Source of the DNA: Yersinia massiliensis
GTDB lineage: Bacteria; Pseudomonadota; Gammaproteobacteria; Enterobacterales; Enterobacteriaceae
Direction: 5' to 3'
NCBI RefSeq assembly: GCF_003048255.1
Contig: NZ_CP028487.1
Span: forward strand, 682,001 to 746,000
DNA length: 64,000 bases
In this document: piece by piece, positions 22,701 to 29,212 of the stretch
Layout: each line of letters opens with the position of its first letter
Numbering within the stretch: the stretch's first letter is position 1
Notes under the pieces: generated by a model
The model's database searches: none
Told to the model about the DNA's origin: nothing
What the model saw: the letters and a program-made list of their open reading frames with translations, nothing else
Made by a program: the position numbers and the translations under genes

Positions 22701-24937
22701 CCAACAGTTATACCGGCGCGACATGGGTACGTTCAGGCAATTTACGCCTAGATGCCAATTCAGCGCTGGGACAAACGTCTCTACTGGCGATGAGCACGGC
22801 AACGACGGTGGATCTCAATGGCGTTCAACAAACCGTCGGCCAGTTAACCACTGAAACGGGCAGTACACTGAATTTCAATAGCGGCAATTTAACCGTCACT
22901 AACGGTGGTCAGGTTGATGGTGCTTTGAGCGGCAGTGGTGAGTTGAGTCTAATGGGCGGTACACTGGCCATTACGCAAGGGAATAGCGGCTTTACCGGTA
23001 GTACTGATATTGCCAGTGGCGCGACAGCTCATCTGTATCAGGTTCAAGGGCTCGGCTCGGGGGCCATAACCAATAATGGCCTGCTGAATCTGGATAATAC
23101 CAGCGGGATGTTGCAGAACTCGTTGGCCGGTAGCGGCAACGTACAACTCACTAACAGTGCCAATGTCCAGTTGGCCGCCGATAATAGCGGCTACACGGGC
23201 CTATTCACCACGGATGCGGGTACGGCGTTGACGGCCTACAATGCAGGAAATCTGGGGGGAAGCAGTATTGCTAACAGCGGTGAGCTGATTTTGGATACGG
23301 CATCCGTTTGGGATTTAACCAACAGTATCAGCGGAAGTGGCACCTTGGTTAAACGTGGCAGCGGCACAGTGAAAATCGACAGTGGTACGGTCAGCGCTGG
23401 CTTGACGACGATTGAAGACGGCTTATTGCAACTGGGCAGCTCAGCAGCCATCTCGACCTTGTCGGTGAATGAGTCACCCTTAGCGCGTTCACTGGTGGTC
23501 ACATTGGCGTCGAATGTGGCTAATCTGGTCAGTGATGTCCTGATCACGTCCACGGGTTCATTAGGTGGCTATGGTCAAGTGACCGGGAACGTCGAGAACC
23601 GTGGCAATCTGATTATGCCAAATGCATTAACAGGCGGTGATTTCGGGACGTTCACCATTGACGGTAATTATACCGGCGACAATGGCACGGTGGTCTTTAA
23701 CACCATTTTGGCCGGCGACGCTTCTATTACCGACAGATTGGTCATTACCGGTAATACGGCTGGGCAAAGTTTTGTCACGGTGAACAATGTTGGCGGGAAC
23801 GGCGCGCGAACCTCTGAGGGCATCAAAATCATTGATGTCGGTGGCGATTCTGCGGGGCAATTTACCCTTAATGGCCGTGCCGTTGCCGGCGCATATGAGT
23901 ACTTCCTGTATCAAGGCGGTGTGAGTTCACCGGCGGATGGTGACTGGTATTTACGCACTCAAGCCGATGATCGTCGCCCTGAACCGGCAAGTTATACCGC
24001 GAATCTCGCCGCAGCGAATTCGATGTTTGTCAGCAGTCTGGCGGATCGCGCCGGTGAGACGCTTTATACCGATATCTTTACCGGTGAAGAGAAAAGCACC
24101 AGTCTGTGGTTACGCAATGAAGGCAGCCATAATCGCTCTCGTGATGACAGTGGTGAGCTGAAAACGCAGGATAACCGTTATGTCATGCAGTTGGGTGGTG
24201 ATGTGGCGCAATGGAGCCGTAATACGCAGGATCTCTGGCGTGTTGGGGTGATGGCCGGTTATGCCAACAGCAGCAGCTCTTCGGTGGCACAAGGAACAGG
24301 TTATCGCTCTACCGGTTCGGCCAATGGTTACAGCCTCGGTGTCTATGGAACTTGGTTCGAGCAAGGGCGGGAAGCGACCGGTGTTTACGTCGATTCTTGG
24401 CTGCAATATAGCTGGTTTAATAATGAAGTCAGTGGCGAGGGCTTAACGACTGAGAAGTATGATTCAAAAGGCTTCAGCGCCTCGGTTGAAAGTGGTTATA
24501 CCTTCCAGGTTGGCCAAAGTGAGCACCAAAATTACTTCATTCAGCCAAAAGCCCAAATGGTCTGGATGGGGGTAAAAGCGGATTCTCATACTGAAACGAA
24601 CGGTACCGTGGTGACGGGTGAGGGGAATAACAATATCCAAACGCGCTTGGGTGTGAAGGCATTTATCAGCCCAATACCGAAGGAGGATAAAGGTAGCACA
24701 CCGACCTTTAAGCCGTATGTTGAAGCCAATTGGATCCATAACACCAAAGATTTCGGCACCACACTGGATGGCATGACCGTGAAACAAGCGGGTGCAGGCA
24801 ATGTGGCGGAACTGAAAGTCGGGGTTGAAGGCCAAATCAATAACAAGCTGAATCTGTGGGGGAATGTTGGCCAGCAAGTGGGTAACAATGGCTACAGCGA
24901 CAGTAGTATCACCTTAGGCGTTAAATATCACTTCTAA
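13778..24937 (+). CDS. giant type Va autotransporter adhesin, YapH-like
   Basis: This 3719-residue secreted surface protein starts at the ATG with AAGGA upstream. Residues 1-30 (MNKFFKVIWN...) are an extended signal peptide region. A conventional signal core (LLALSIGSFSLFG) ends at a PAQA site near residue 76. The passenger (about 77-3420) is rich in Gly, Asn, Thr and Ser with beta-helix style repeats such as LTGAGTLNINGG and TNSYTGATWV, typical of autotransporter-associated beta-strand repeats. About 1191-2748 is made of three near-identical long repeats. A pertactin-like stretch (PASYTANLAAANSMF) precedes the C-terminal beta-barrel (about 3440-3719), which ends in the outer-membrane signature KYHF. 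Size and style match the YapH class of Yersinia adhesins (about 3700 residues). It stands alone between an AT-rich leader and a terminator. No stop or frameshift interrupts it. The adhesion role is inferred from the family. Confidence 0.93.
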   Translation: MNKFFKVIWNSVLNIWIVVGELAKRTAKAKSVGHSLNGNTQSNTLAKNGISHLFRKSLLALSIGSFSLFGVNPAQAVDITVTTQAALLTALSNGTYDKIILGADIALTQVLTVNMASHNVVIDGNGLYGLTVANTVVNGLAVSSGTGTLTLQNMSKITTANYYSMVYLTGVNTAVNVIYDNIGTLGTSQLAFMDTNGASTNSILTFGNILSDVVVNDRDQEIGEVNKVRYTGRFHVTHLGGGISFQNAGAAVNTATMDFLSGADVIINRTGSAASITNTGAYAFAYNFADNASFELIANQNVLSGATNNRGITIGSYNSGTGFGDGAKIILRARATGGGVIAGNAIDNATTNTAGINNGATGTADVIYNLATGSILNTTAAGILATKTGAANTSGIYISSGAAMNVATAGISASHAGSGNVVLENKATGTITAATGISATNTGTATINVANKGTINSTTAGIALSSSATSGPSQTISVDNTGGTINASAGTGVNVLSNTLLNLVGGTITTTGVATGLTFAGTSGNHALTDLILNLNGTGAAFAKAAGINLALRHVTFNVTNGTGLTSLAGLTFAEGVNGRNTINVTGTGIGITAANTDVSALNPDALDINVSGAGTGINATGGGVDLSDSNLHINVTNSGGTGLQVTDGAVTTTTIGADAQINAAGATAINFTGTTAKTLTNNGTINGAVNFAGTAANTINNNAILNGTLTTGAGNDTLVLGSTSQSNGAINLGAGNNNVTIQNGAQVSSITTGVGDDTFTINNMTVGSTYLGSLNAGTGTNTLNFNASTDTLAADTSLQGFTNINLANSLITLVSDTNIGSGVITVDGASDLLFGSAFNGTLNASLGHLAGGDGSAIINSGANVALSQSSNFAGDWQVKQSGTLTASNSNQLGTAAIALDGTFNLNGVAATNNALTGTGALNIANTVNSAFDFGSNTGTAFAGTVNMQNATFNLSGTNSGALNHATLIASTDTSVAVGVGNQTIGNVTLNGGTTEFAAGSSITTDTLAVTNDSVVKVAPGVSTGGNLLDQDTGSSSQLINSTNALSATDLARLTLQDLAGNSLGNGAEESVVQGGNTVAQALYDYALTSEGSGLSVASTLTELELLLGQSLTLTSAGAVNADHNLLAKLTGAGSLIIGADNSELTLTNATNDYTGTTTVNGGILNLGSDNALGATSALNTALNTQTNLNGHTQTVGALTNAGAVTLGSGGVLNSTGALTNSNTLNLAGGTLNLAAGGTSSATGGLTGAGTLNINGGDLAVSGANSGLSGQTLIASGASATLNGAGTLGSSAINVLGDLNLNGANAALANVLSGTGDINTNAAVTLTGTNSFSGAHHIGSAGALTVTQAGNLGASTATVNLDTATSHLVLNGLSGAIANALSGVANSTVDITNGANVSLTGTNSGFAGQYALAGNSKLTVASTNNLGASANIALAGAQDMLALSGFSGTFANTVTGLGTLQVTDSSNATLTSSNGLGSDVAVDIANATLNLADIALFDHALTGNGTLNVAKNDASTAFNFGTAVGGAFSGIVNLTNSIFALSADNTAALANATLKLSANNVTTVGTTDRTVHGLDLSGGTLIFDGAAPQSEASGVVTVTDLALNSGTVSVTGTDSWTNQNPVVAPNVSLLDQDRGDIMLALINATSVTGDVSGLDLMINGTSVTSGAQGVISSILQGGTAVANATHNYGLTSSNGSGGTGLYVNYSLSALALLTDDADALLLATDSSASSNKTLNALVSGVGGLQIDATNGALTLANGSNSYQGKTTVNAGELILGANGAFGATSLLDIASGASANINGHTQTVGALTNAGTVTLGTGGVLNSTGALTNSNTLNLAGGTLNLAAGGTSSATGGLTGAGTLNINGGDLAVSGANSGLSGQTLIAAVASATLNGAGTLGSSAINVLGDLNLNGANAALANVLSGTGDINTNAAVTLTGTNSFSGAHHIGSAGALTVTQASNLGASTATVNLDTATSHLVLNGLSGAIANALSGVANSTVDITNGADMSLTGTNSAFLGQYALAGNSKLTVASTNNLGASANIALAGAQDMLALSGFSGTFANTVAGLGTLQVTDSSNATLTSSNGLGSDVAVDITNATLNLDDIALFNQTLTGNGTLNVAKNDASTAFNFGTAVGGAFSGIVNLTNSIFALSADNSAALANATLKLSANNVTTVGTTDRTVHGLDLSGGTLIFDGAAPQSEASGVVTATDLALNSGTVSVTGTDSWTNQNPVIAPNVSLLDQDRGDIMLALINATSVTGDVSGLDLMINGTSVTSGAQGVISSILQGGTAVANATHNYGLTSSNGSSHGLYVNYSLSALALLTDDADALLLATDSSASSNKTLNALVSGVGGLQIDATNGALTLANGSNSYQGKTTVNAGELILGANGAFGATSLLDIASGASANINGHTQTVGAITNAGTVTLGSGGVLNSTGALTNSNTLNIAGGTLNLAAGGTSSATGGLTGAGTLNINGGDLAVSGANSGLSGQTLIASGASATLNGAGTLGSSAINVLGDLNLNGANAALANVLSGTGDINTNAAVTLTGTNSFSGAHHIGATGALTVTQASNLGASTATVNLDTATSHLVLNGLSGAIANALSGVANSTVDITNGANMSLTGTNSGFAGQYALAGNSKLTVASTNNLGASANIALAGAQDMLALSGFSGTFANTVAGLGTLQVTDSSNATLTSSNGLGSDVAVDITNATLNLDDIALFNQILTGNGTLNVAKNDASTVFDFGAAVGGAFSGIVNLTNTTFNIDGLNTTALTNATLTLSSGSLASVADGVQNIGRLVTNGGTLLFNHLVDNARVITSEGTLATSGIDTTTGGEIRVNLPTNVTPDLTGWTVMELDDGEIIVSLASGAATGTGRELTLSNALGDPLSTTVYQSVSNPGALSPAALGSFNYGLTTGKNFDGLYVNYGLTALELLSTGNDALILTATLANNGTQSNDISSQITGSGDLAFVSANDGSTASLSNSTNSYTGATWVRSGNLRLDANSALGQTSLLAMSTATTVDLNGVQQTVGQLTTETGSTLNFNSGNLTVTNGGQVDGALSGSGELSLMGGTLAITQGNSGFTGSTDIASGATAHLYQVQGLGSGAITNNGLLNLDNTSGMLQNSLAGSGNVQLTNSANVQLAADNSGYTGLFTTDAGTALTAYNAGNLGGSSIANSGELILDTASVWDLTNSISGSGTLVKRGSGTVKIDSGTVSAGLTTIEDGLLQLGSSAAISTLSVNESPLARSLVVTLASNVANLVSDVLITSTGSLGGYGQVTGNVENRGNLIMPNALTGGDFGTFTIDGNYTGDNGTVVFNTILAGDASITDRLVITGNTAGQSFVTVNNVGGNGARTSEGIKIIDVGGDSAGQFTLNGRAVAGAYEYFLYQGGVSSPADGDWYLRTQADDRRPEPASYTANLAAANSMFVSSLADRAGETLYTDIFTGEEKSTSLWLRNEGSHNRSRDDSGELKTQDNRYVMQLGGDVAQWSRNTQDLWRVGVMAGYANSSSSSVAQGTGYRSTGSANGYSLGVYGTWFEQGREATGVYVDSWLQYSWFNNEVSGEGLTTEKYDSKGFSASVESGYTFQVGQSEHQNYFIQPKAQMVWMGVKADSHTETNGTVVTGEGNNNIQTRLGVKAFISPIPKEDKGSTPTFKPYVEANWIHNTKDFGTTLDGMTVKQAGAGNVAELKVGVEGQINNKLNLWGNVGQQVGNNGYSDSSITLGVKYHF
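17347..19170 (+). repeat. intragenic long repeat, copy 1 (1824 bases, 608 codons)
   Basis: The copy begins at the codons for the GHTQTVGALTNAG segment and runs to the same point of copy 2, exactly 1824 bases later. Long stretches are identical to copy 2 at DNA level, for example the whole 3' half around QSEASGVVTVTDLALNSGTV. Differences are clustered, such as DITNGANVSLTGTNSGFAGQ here against DITNGADMSLTGTNSAFLGQ in copy 2. The length is a multiple of three, so gain or loss of a copy keeps the frame. Confidence 0.93.
19171..20991 (+). repeat. intragenic long repeat, copy 2 (1821 bases, 607 codons)
   Basis: This is the second tandem copy. It is one codon shorter than copy 1 because GSGGTG near the end of copy 1 is GSSHG here (about 20685-20700). 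It differs from copies 1 and 3 by AVASATL in place of SGASATL (about 19425-19445) and by the block at about 19783-19830. It shares the DITNATLNLDDIALFNQ block (about 20047-20100) with copy 3 but not with copy 1. Confidence 0.93.
20992..22020 (+). repeat. intragenic long repeat, copy 3, incomplete (about 1.03 kb)
   Basis: The third copy matches the first 57 percent or so of the unit, ending near 22020 after AFSGIVNLTN, where the sequence turns into the unique NTTFNIDGLNTTAL. It is a mosaic: some blocks agree with copy 1 (SGASATL; GANMSLTGTNSGFAGQ) and others with copy 2 (QASNLGAS; NATLNLDDIALFNQ). This pattern suggests gene conversion or unequal crossing-over. Confidence 0.9.
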
Positions 24938-24963
24938 CTGAGTTCAGTCGGGGTTAATCCAAT

Positions 24964-24997
24964 AACGGCACATATCATTCGGTATGTGCCGTTTTTT
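24964..24997 (+). terminator. intrinsic terminator after the autotransporter
   Basis: AACGGCACATA at 24964-24974 pairs with TATGTGCCGTT, followed by a run of six T. It lies 26 bases after the stop. The yjbB gene converges from the other side and ends at 25014, so the structure may serve both. Confidence 0.9.
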
Positions 24998-25013
24998 ATG
25001 GTGAGGACGCGTG

Positions 25014-26633
25014 TTAATCCAGTGACTCTTCCTGCACTTCCAACACATGGTAGGCGGTGGAACAGAACAGTGAGTTCAAGCGTTTCATGTCCCCTAATAG
25101 CCCCATATGCAGACTACTGGTTTCGATGCTCAGCACGTTTTGTTGATGGAGGCGATCAACGTGAGCATGGGAGTAGCGGCGGTTCAGCAAGCGGAAGCGA
25201 TGCTTGGCGCGACGTAGACGTTTGGCGTTATTGATATCTCGCGATAAAAACACCGACATGCCTAAATCCAAATTAGTGACCAAGCGGGCATGCAGAGTAT
25301 TGAGCTCCTCAAACCCTTCAGAGGAAAATGGTTTGCGCGCATTGAGTGATTTAGCCGCTACATCAGCGGCCATACGGCTAATAATCTCGCCTGCTTGTTG
25401 GAGATTGATGGCGGTATCAATGATTTCAGCCCAGCGGCGTGAGTCAATCTCACCCAATTCATCTTGCTGAATTTGCGCCAAATATAACTTAATGGCGCTA
25501 TACAACATGTCCACTTCATCTTCCAGCAAGCTGACTTCATGTTTCTGCTGCTTGTTGCCCTCGAGCACTTCTTTAAAGCGAAACAGCATTTGCTCCAGCA
25601 CATCCCCCATACGTAGGGTTTCCCGCACTGCATTCGCGAGCGCCAGTGATGGCGTATCGATGGCGGTAATATCCAGATAGCGCGGCGCAGTTGGCAGGGT
25701 GGTATTGGGTGCATCGGTGACTAACCGACTACAGATACGCGCCATGACCTCCACTAGCGGCAGCATCAGCAAGCAGCGCAGCAGGTTATAGAATACGTGG
25801 AAGTAAATGACCACCTCGGCAGCCGGAAGGTTAAAGCCGATCAGTCGTTGCGCGAGTGTATTCACCCAAGGCAGCACCAAAATGCAGCCGATGACTTTAA
25901 ATAATAAGCTGCCTAACACCACTTGCCGCGAAATGGCATTTTGCCCACGGCTGCTGATCAGCGCCAGTAAACCGCTGCCGAGATTCGAGCCAATCACGAT
26001 GCTCAGGGCGATATTCAGTGGCACTAAGCCAGTGGCGGCCAGTGTGGCGGTCAATAGCACAGCGGCGAGACTGGAATAACTGATCATGGCGAACAGTGCG
26101 CCAATCAATAATGCCAAAATGGCATCACCGGTCAGAGAAGAGAAAATAGCCTGTACGGCGGTAGCTTGGGTAATCGGCCCTGCGGCGGTAACAATCAGTT
26201 GCAGCGCCAGAATAATCAACCCAAGGCCAATCCCCACGCGGCCCATCTGACCCACACGGGTTTTTCGCTGCCCGAGGAAGATAATGACCCCGATCAAAAT
26301 CAGTAAGGGTGACAGCCAAGAGAGATCAAAGGTTAGCACCCGCGCCATCAGTGCGGTGCCGACGTCCGCGCCTAACATGATCACCAGTGCTGGCGTCAGT
26401 GAAATCAGCCCCTGCGAGACAAAAGAGATCACCAGCAATGCTGTGGCATTACTGCTTTGCACCAATGCCGTGACACCAATTCCCGCAATAAACGCCGTGG
26501 GTTTCTTCTGAATACTGGCACTCAGAACTCGGCGCAGATCCGCGCCATAAACCCGCATGATGCCGGTTCGGACAATGTGTGTCCCCCAGACCAGCAGCGC
26601 AACAGAAGAGAGTAAGTGAAGCAGAGTCAGCAT
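25014..26633 (-). CDS. yjbB: Na/Pi-cotransporter family phosphate exporter YjbB
   Basis: This 539-residue inner-membrane protein has the duplicated Na/Pi-cotransporter II domain in its first half and a cytoplasmic PhoU-like helical domain in its last 200 residues (about 340-539). The first repeat carries GVTALVQSSNATALL and the second IGSNLGSGLLALI; the QSS element is the family hallmark. In Escherichia coli YjbB exports phosphate when intracellular phosphate or polyphosphate is high. The start ATG (26633) and size (about 540) agree with that protein. The gene is alone on this strand: the nucleoside hydrolase upstream ends 142 bases away behind a weak hairpin. Confidence 0.92.
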   Translation of the reverse strand: MLTLLHLLSSVALLVWGTHIVRTGIMRVYGADLRRVLSASIQKKPTAFIAGIGVTALVQSSNATALLVISFVSQGLISLTPALVIMLGADVGTALMARVLTFDLSWLSPLLILIGVIIFLGQRKTRVGQMGRVGIGLGLIILALQLIVTAAGPITQATAVQAIFSSLTGDAILALLIGALFAMISYSSLAAVLLTATLAATGLVPLNIALSIVIGSNLGSGLLALISSRGQNAISRQVVLGSLLFKVIGCILVLPWVNTLAQRLIGFNLPAAEVVIYFHVFYNLLRCLLMLPLVEVMARICSRLVTDAPNTTLPTAPRYLDITAIDTPSLALANAVRETLRMGDVLEQMLFRFKEVLEGNKQQKHEVSLLEDEVDMLYSAIKLYLAQIQQDELGEIDSRRWAEIIDTAINLQQAGEIISRMAADVAAKSLNARKPFSSEGFEELNTLHARLVTNLDLGMSVFLSRDINNAKRLRRAKHRFRLLNRRYSHAHVDRLHQQNVLSIETSSLHMGLLGDMKRLNSLFCSTAYHVLEVQEESLD

Positions 26634-26697
26634 AATTAATCTCAGTTAGGGTAAGGCACTTGGGCCATACAAAATTTAGGTTAGATCCTATTTAAGC

Positions 26698-26724
26698 GGG
26701 GCTGCCCTAGCATAGGAAAGCCCC
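26698..26724 (-). terminator. weak hairpin after the nucleoside hydrolase gene
   Basis: GGGGCT at 26698-26703 pairs with AGCCCC at 26719-26724, about 50 bases past the hydrolase stop on the reverse strand. No T-run follows, so it may only stabilise the transcript end. Confidence 0.35.
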
Positions 26725-26775
26725 AAGAGGGATAGAGATGATAGTCGACACCTGCCTAACAGGCACTCAACCAGA

Positions 26776-27759
26776 CTAAGGATAACCACTTAGGCGTTGG
26801 TACAAGGTATCCAACAGTTTTTTATTATCCACCGTTTGCAGTATTGTAGCCGGTTTGCCCCGAGGGAGCGGCACGCCCACATCTAACCGCAGATTTTCAG
26901 GGCTAAAGCGCAATGTCATACCACGTGTTAATGCGCCTTCCAGTGCCACATCAAGGTAGTCACGGGTGGTGGTAGCGATGCTTTTATCGAGTAGCCAAGC
27001 GACTACCAGTGCATCATGCACCCAACAACCTGGGAGCTGCCTTGTTTGCATCGAATAGCTGATCCAAGGGCGCATGGTCTCCACCAGATAACGGCTTAAC
27101 GGTGAGTCAATTTGCGCGATCTTATCTAAATCTTGATGCAGCAGTTGGGTCTGAGTGGTGACATCCAGCGGGGCAAGCGTAATGTTGGCACCACTGGTCA
27201 GCACCCTATGGGCCGCTTCAGGATCGAGGCCAAAGTTGGTGTCTTTCAAGTAGCCATCAACATGAAATACGCCGCCCATGATCGCAATTTCCGCCACAGA
27301 GGCAGCCATTTGTGGATAAAGCTGCATCGCGTGGGCGATGTTGGTCAGCGGGCCTATCGCCACCAATGTTATCTCACCGGGGTTATTGCAGATCAATTCA
27401 CCGATGGCATGGGCGGCCAAGGGTGCACTGGACTCGACGGCAGGTGGGCGCGCGGTTTGCTGCCAAAGCGCCGTTAATCCATGTTTAGTGACACCATTAT
27501 CGAGCTTGTCACGCCAAGGGGCGGCAGGCTCCACCAGCGCCTGAGAGGCACCTCGTATGATGGGGATATTCAATCCCAAACGGGTCACTAAGTCATGAGC
27601 AACAGAATACCCCACTTCACTGGGGGTATTCCCCGCCACGATGGTGATCAATTCTAAGTCTATTTCTACAGATGCAATGGCCAGCGCGAGCGCTAAACCG
27701 TCATCGACATTGGCGCCGGGCACGCCATTTCCTGGGTCACAATCAATAATTAAACGCAT
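26776..27759 (-). CDS. inosine-uridine-preferring nucleoside hydrolase family protein
   Basis: This 327-residue protein belongs to the calcium-dependent nucleoside N-ribohydrolases, which split nucleosides into base and ribose. The metal-binding N-terminus reads IDCDPGNGVPGANVDDGLAL; compared with the usual DxDPGxDD it carries an insert between DPG and DD. Other family segments are IVAGNTPSEVGY, IRGA, LVAIGPLTNIAHAM, IMGGVFHVDGY and VHDALVVAWLLD, with the active-site His and Asp in the last. There is no signal peptide, so it acts in the cytoplasm. It lies 12 bases downstream of a LacI-type regulator and is probably co-transcribed with it. The actual substrate is uncertain. Confidence 0.88.
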   Translation of the reverse strand: MRLIIDCDPGNGVPGANVDDGLALALAIASVEIDLELITIVAGNTPSEVGYSVAHDLVTRLGLNIPIIRGASQALVEPAAPWRDKLDNGVTKHGLTALWQQTARPPAVESSAPLAAHAIGELICNNPGEITLVAIGPLTNIAHAMQLYPQMAASVAEIAIMGGVFHVDGYLKDTNFGLDPEAAHRVLTSGANITLAPLDVTTQTQLLHQDLDKIAQIDSPLSRYLVETMRPWISYSMQTRQLPGCWVHDALVVAWLLDKSIATTTRDYLDVALEGALTRGMTLRFSPENLRLDVGVPLPRGKPATILQTVDNKKLLDTLYQRLSGYP

Positions 27760-27771
27760 TTTTTTATCTTT

Positions 27772-28803
27772 TTATGTAGGTAAATAACTTTTTTTACTGC
27801 TGGAACAACCGCAGGATTCACCGATTTGTAGCGAAAAATTAAATTCGCGAATCGTCGGTTCACCGGTCCAGTTTTTCAGCATTTCAATGGCGGTTTTCGC
27901 CATCACATCCACCGGTTGACGTACCGTCGTCAATGAGGGGACGTTAAATTCTGATTCTATCGTGCCGTTAAAGCAGATAAGCGCCAGATCTTTGGGCGCG
28001 GTCAGATGGTGTTCTGCCATCGCCCGCAAACAGCCAAACGCCTGTAATTCATTAGTGGCAAAAACTGCTTGCGGTAATCGCCCTTTGAGCATCTGTTGTG
28101 CGGCCTGATAACCGCCAGGGCGGGTATAGGGGGTGGAGAAAATCCACTCATCACGCACGGTTAACCCTGCTTGCAGTAAGGCATCGCGCCAACCATTCAC
28201 CCTATCTTGAGTGTTCAGCATATCCAGCGGGCCACAAATAATGGCGATATCTCGGTGCCCATGTTCAATCAGATGTTGGGTCGCTTGGAACGCCGCGCCT
28301 CGTTCATCGACCCGAATGGCGCAAACTTGCTGCGACGGATCGACGCTATCAAGCATCACAAAGGGTGTGCCGGAGGCCTGAATTAACTCGATATACGGAT
28401 GGCGATCGACACTGGTATACAGCAAACCATCGACCTGACGATGCAACAGATTATTGATAAGTTCGAATTCACGTTGACGAGAATCACCCGCATCACCCAG
28501 TAACAGCACTTGCCCCGTGGTAAAGGCTTCACGTTGTAATGCATGCGCCATGGAAGAAATAAAGGGGTTGGAAATGTTGGGGACCACCAAACCATAAGTT
28601 CTTGTGGTACCGGAGGCCAAAGCTCGAGCAATACCATTAGGGCGATAACCGGTTTTCTTGATGGCATCCAGCACCCTTTGCTTAGTAGCTTCAGCCACTG
28701 GGCGCGGACCGTTATTGATGACGTAACTCACCACCGCCACCGAGGTGCCAGCTTCTCGGGCCACATCAGAACGTGTTACACGAGGAGATTGAGGGTTGAA
28801 CAA
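27772..28803 (-). CDS. LacI-family transcriptional repressor
   Basis: This 343-residue regulator has an N-terminal helix-turn-helix (about 8-60: VTRSDVAREAGTSVAVVSYVINNG) and a ribose-binding-protein-like effector domain (GLVVPNISNPFISSMAHAL onward). The C-terminus has an uncommon CGCSSSKK tail. The start is a TTG at 28803 with TAGGT upstream: an in-frame TAG lies three codons before it and no ATG or GTG is available before the HTH. It is followed 12 bases later by the nucleoside hydrolase gene, so the ligand may be a nucleoside or ribose-like sugar and the target this operon itself. That is inference from context. Confidence 0.88.
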   Translation of the reverse strand: MFNPQSPRVTRSDVAREAGTSVAVVSYVINNGPRPVAEATKQRVLDAIKKTGYRPNGIARALASGTTRTYGLVVPNISNPFISSMAHALQREAFTTGQVLLLGDAGDSRQREFELINNLLHRQVDGLLYTSVDRHPYIELIQASGTPFVMLDSVDPSQQVCAIRVDERGAAFQATQHLIEHGHRDIAIICGPLDMLNTQDRVNGWRDALLQAGLTVRDEWIFSTPYTRPGGYQAAQQMLKGRLPQAVFATNELQAFGCLRAMAEHHLTAPKDLALICFNGTIESEFNVPSLTTVRQPVDVMAKTAIEMLKNWTGEPTIREFNFSLQIGESCGCSSSKKSYLPT

Positions 28804-28990
28804 AATTACCTACTTAATCTGAAAACAGCGGCCAAACATCCCTGATAGAGTTATCCAAATGAAAATCCCCAGTCAGATGGGGGGCGAAGCTACATTACCA
28901 TAAATAACAAGTGTTTAAATCGCTATACGTGCCATGCTTCAAGTGGGTTAACGACTGACTATACTGATGAGTATAGGCTTATCGGGATGA

Positions 28991-29188
28991 ATGAGCCTCA
29001 TTGAGGCTCACCAGACGGCTGACAAAGTGCCTGCTACGGTGAGAATAGGCAGATCGTAAAGACACTGTAAAATCATCCCTGATGGCTCGAACCGCGCCAT
29101 CCCTGGCGCGGACGCTTTACTCTTCTGCCTATCCTCACCTTGCAAGATAGATTCGGTGAGGTTTGTCATCAACCTCATTGAGGCTGAT
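28991..29188. repeat. long imperfect palindromic intergenic element, YPAL-like
   Basis: The outer arms (28991-29008 and 29171-29188) match in inverted orientation at 15 of 18 positions. Further inward, GACAAA occurs in both arms, GGTGAGAATAGGCAG (from about 29038) faces CTGCCTATCCTCACC (about 29125-29139), and GTAAAG faces CTTTAC. The core holds a seven-base stem CCGCGCC (29092-29098) / GGCGCGG (29105-29111). The whole can fold into one long hairpin. Size, position between genes and symmetry fit the non-autonomous palindromic miniature elements of Yersinia (YPAL class); I cannot confirm the family without alignment. It sits just after the MHS transporter stop. The rest of the 28804-29212 gap shows nothing else. 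Confidence 0.75.
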
Positions 29189-29212
29189 ACTTTGGACTCA
29201 CCGAAACAGCGC

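Noticed and set aside
14965..24888. Many long reverse-strand open frames inside the autotransporter, one of 274 codons at 19609-20433
   Set aside because: They recur at the same place in every repeat copy, are rich in Val, Pro, Leu and Ala, lack ribosome sites and are shadows of Gly/Asn/Thr-rich coding on the other strand.
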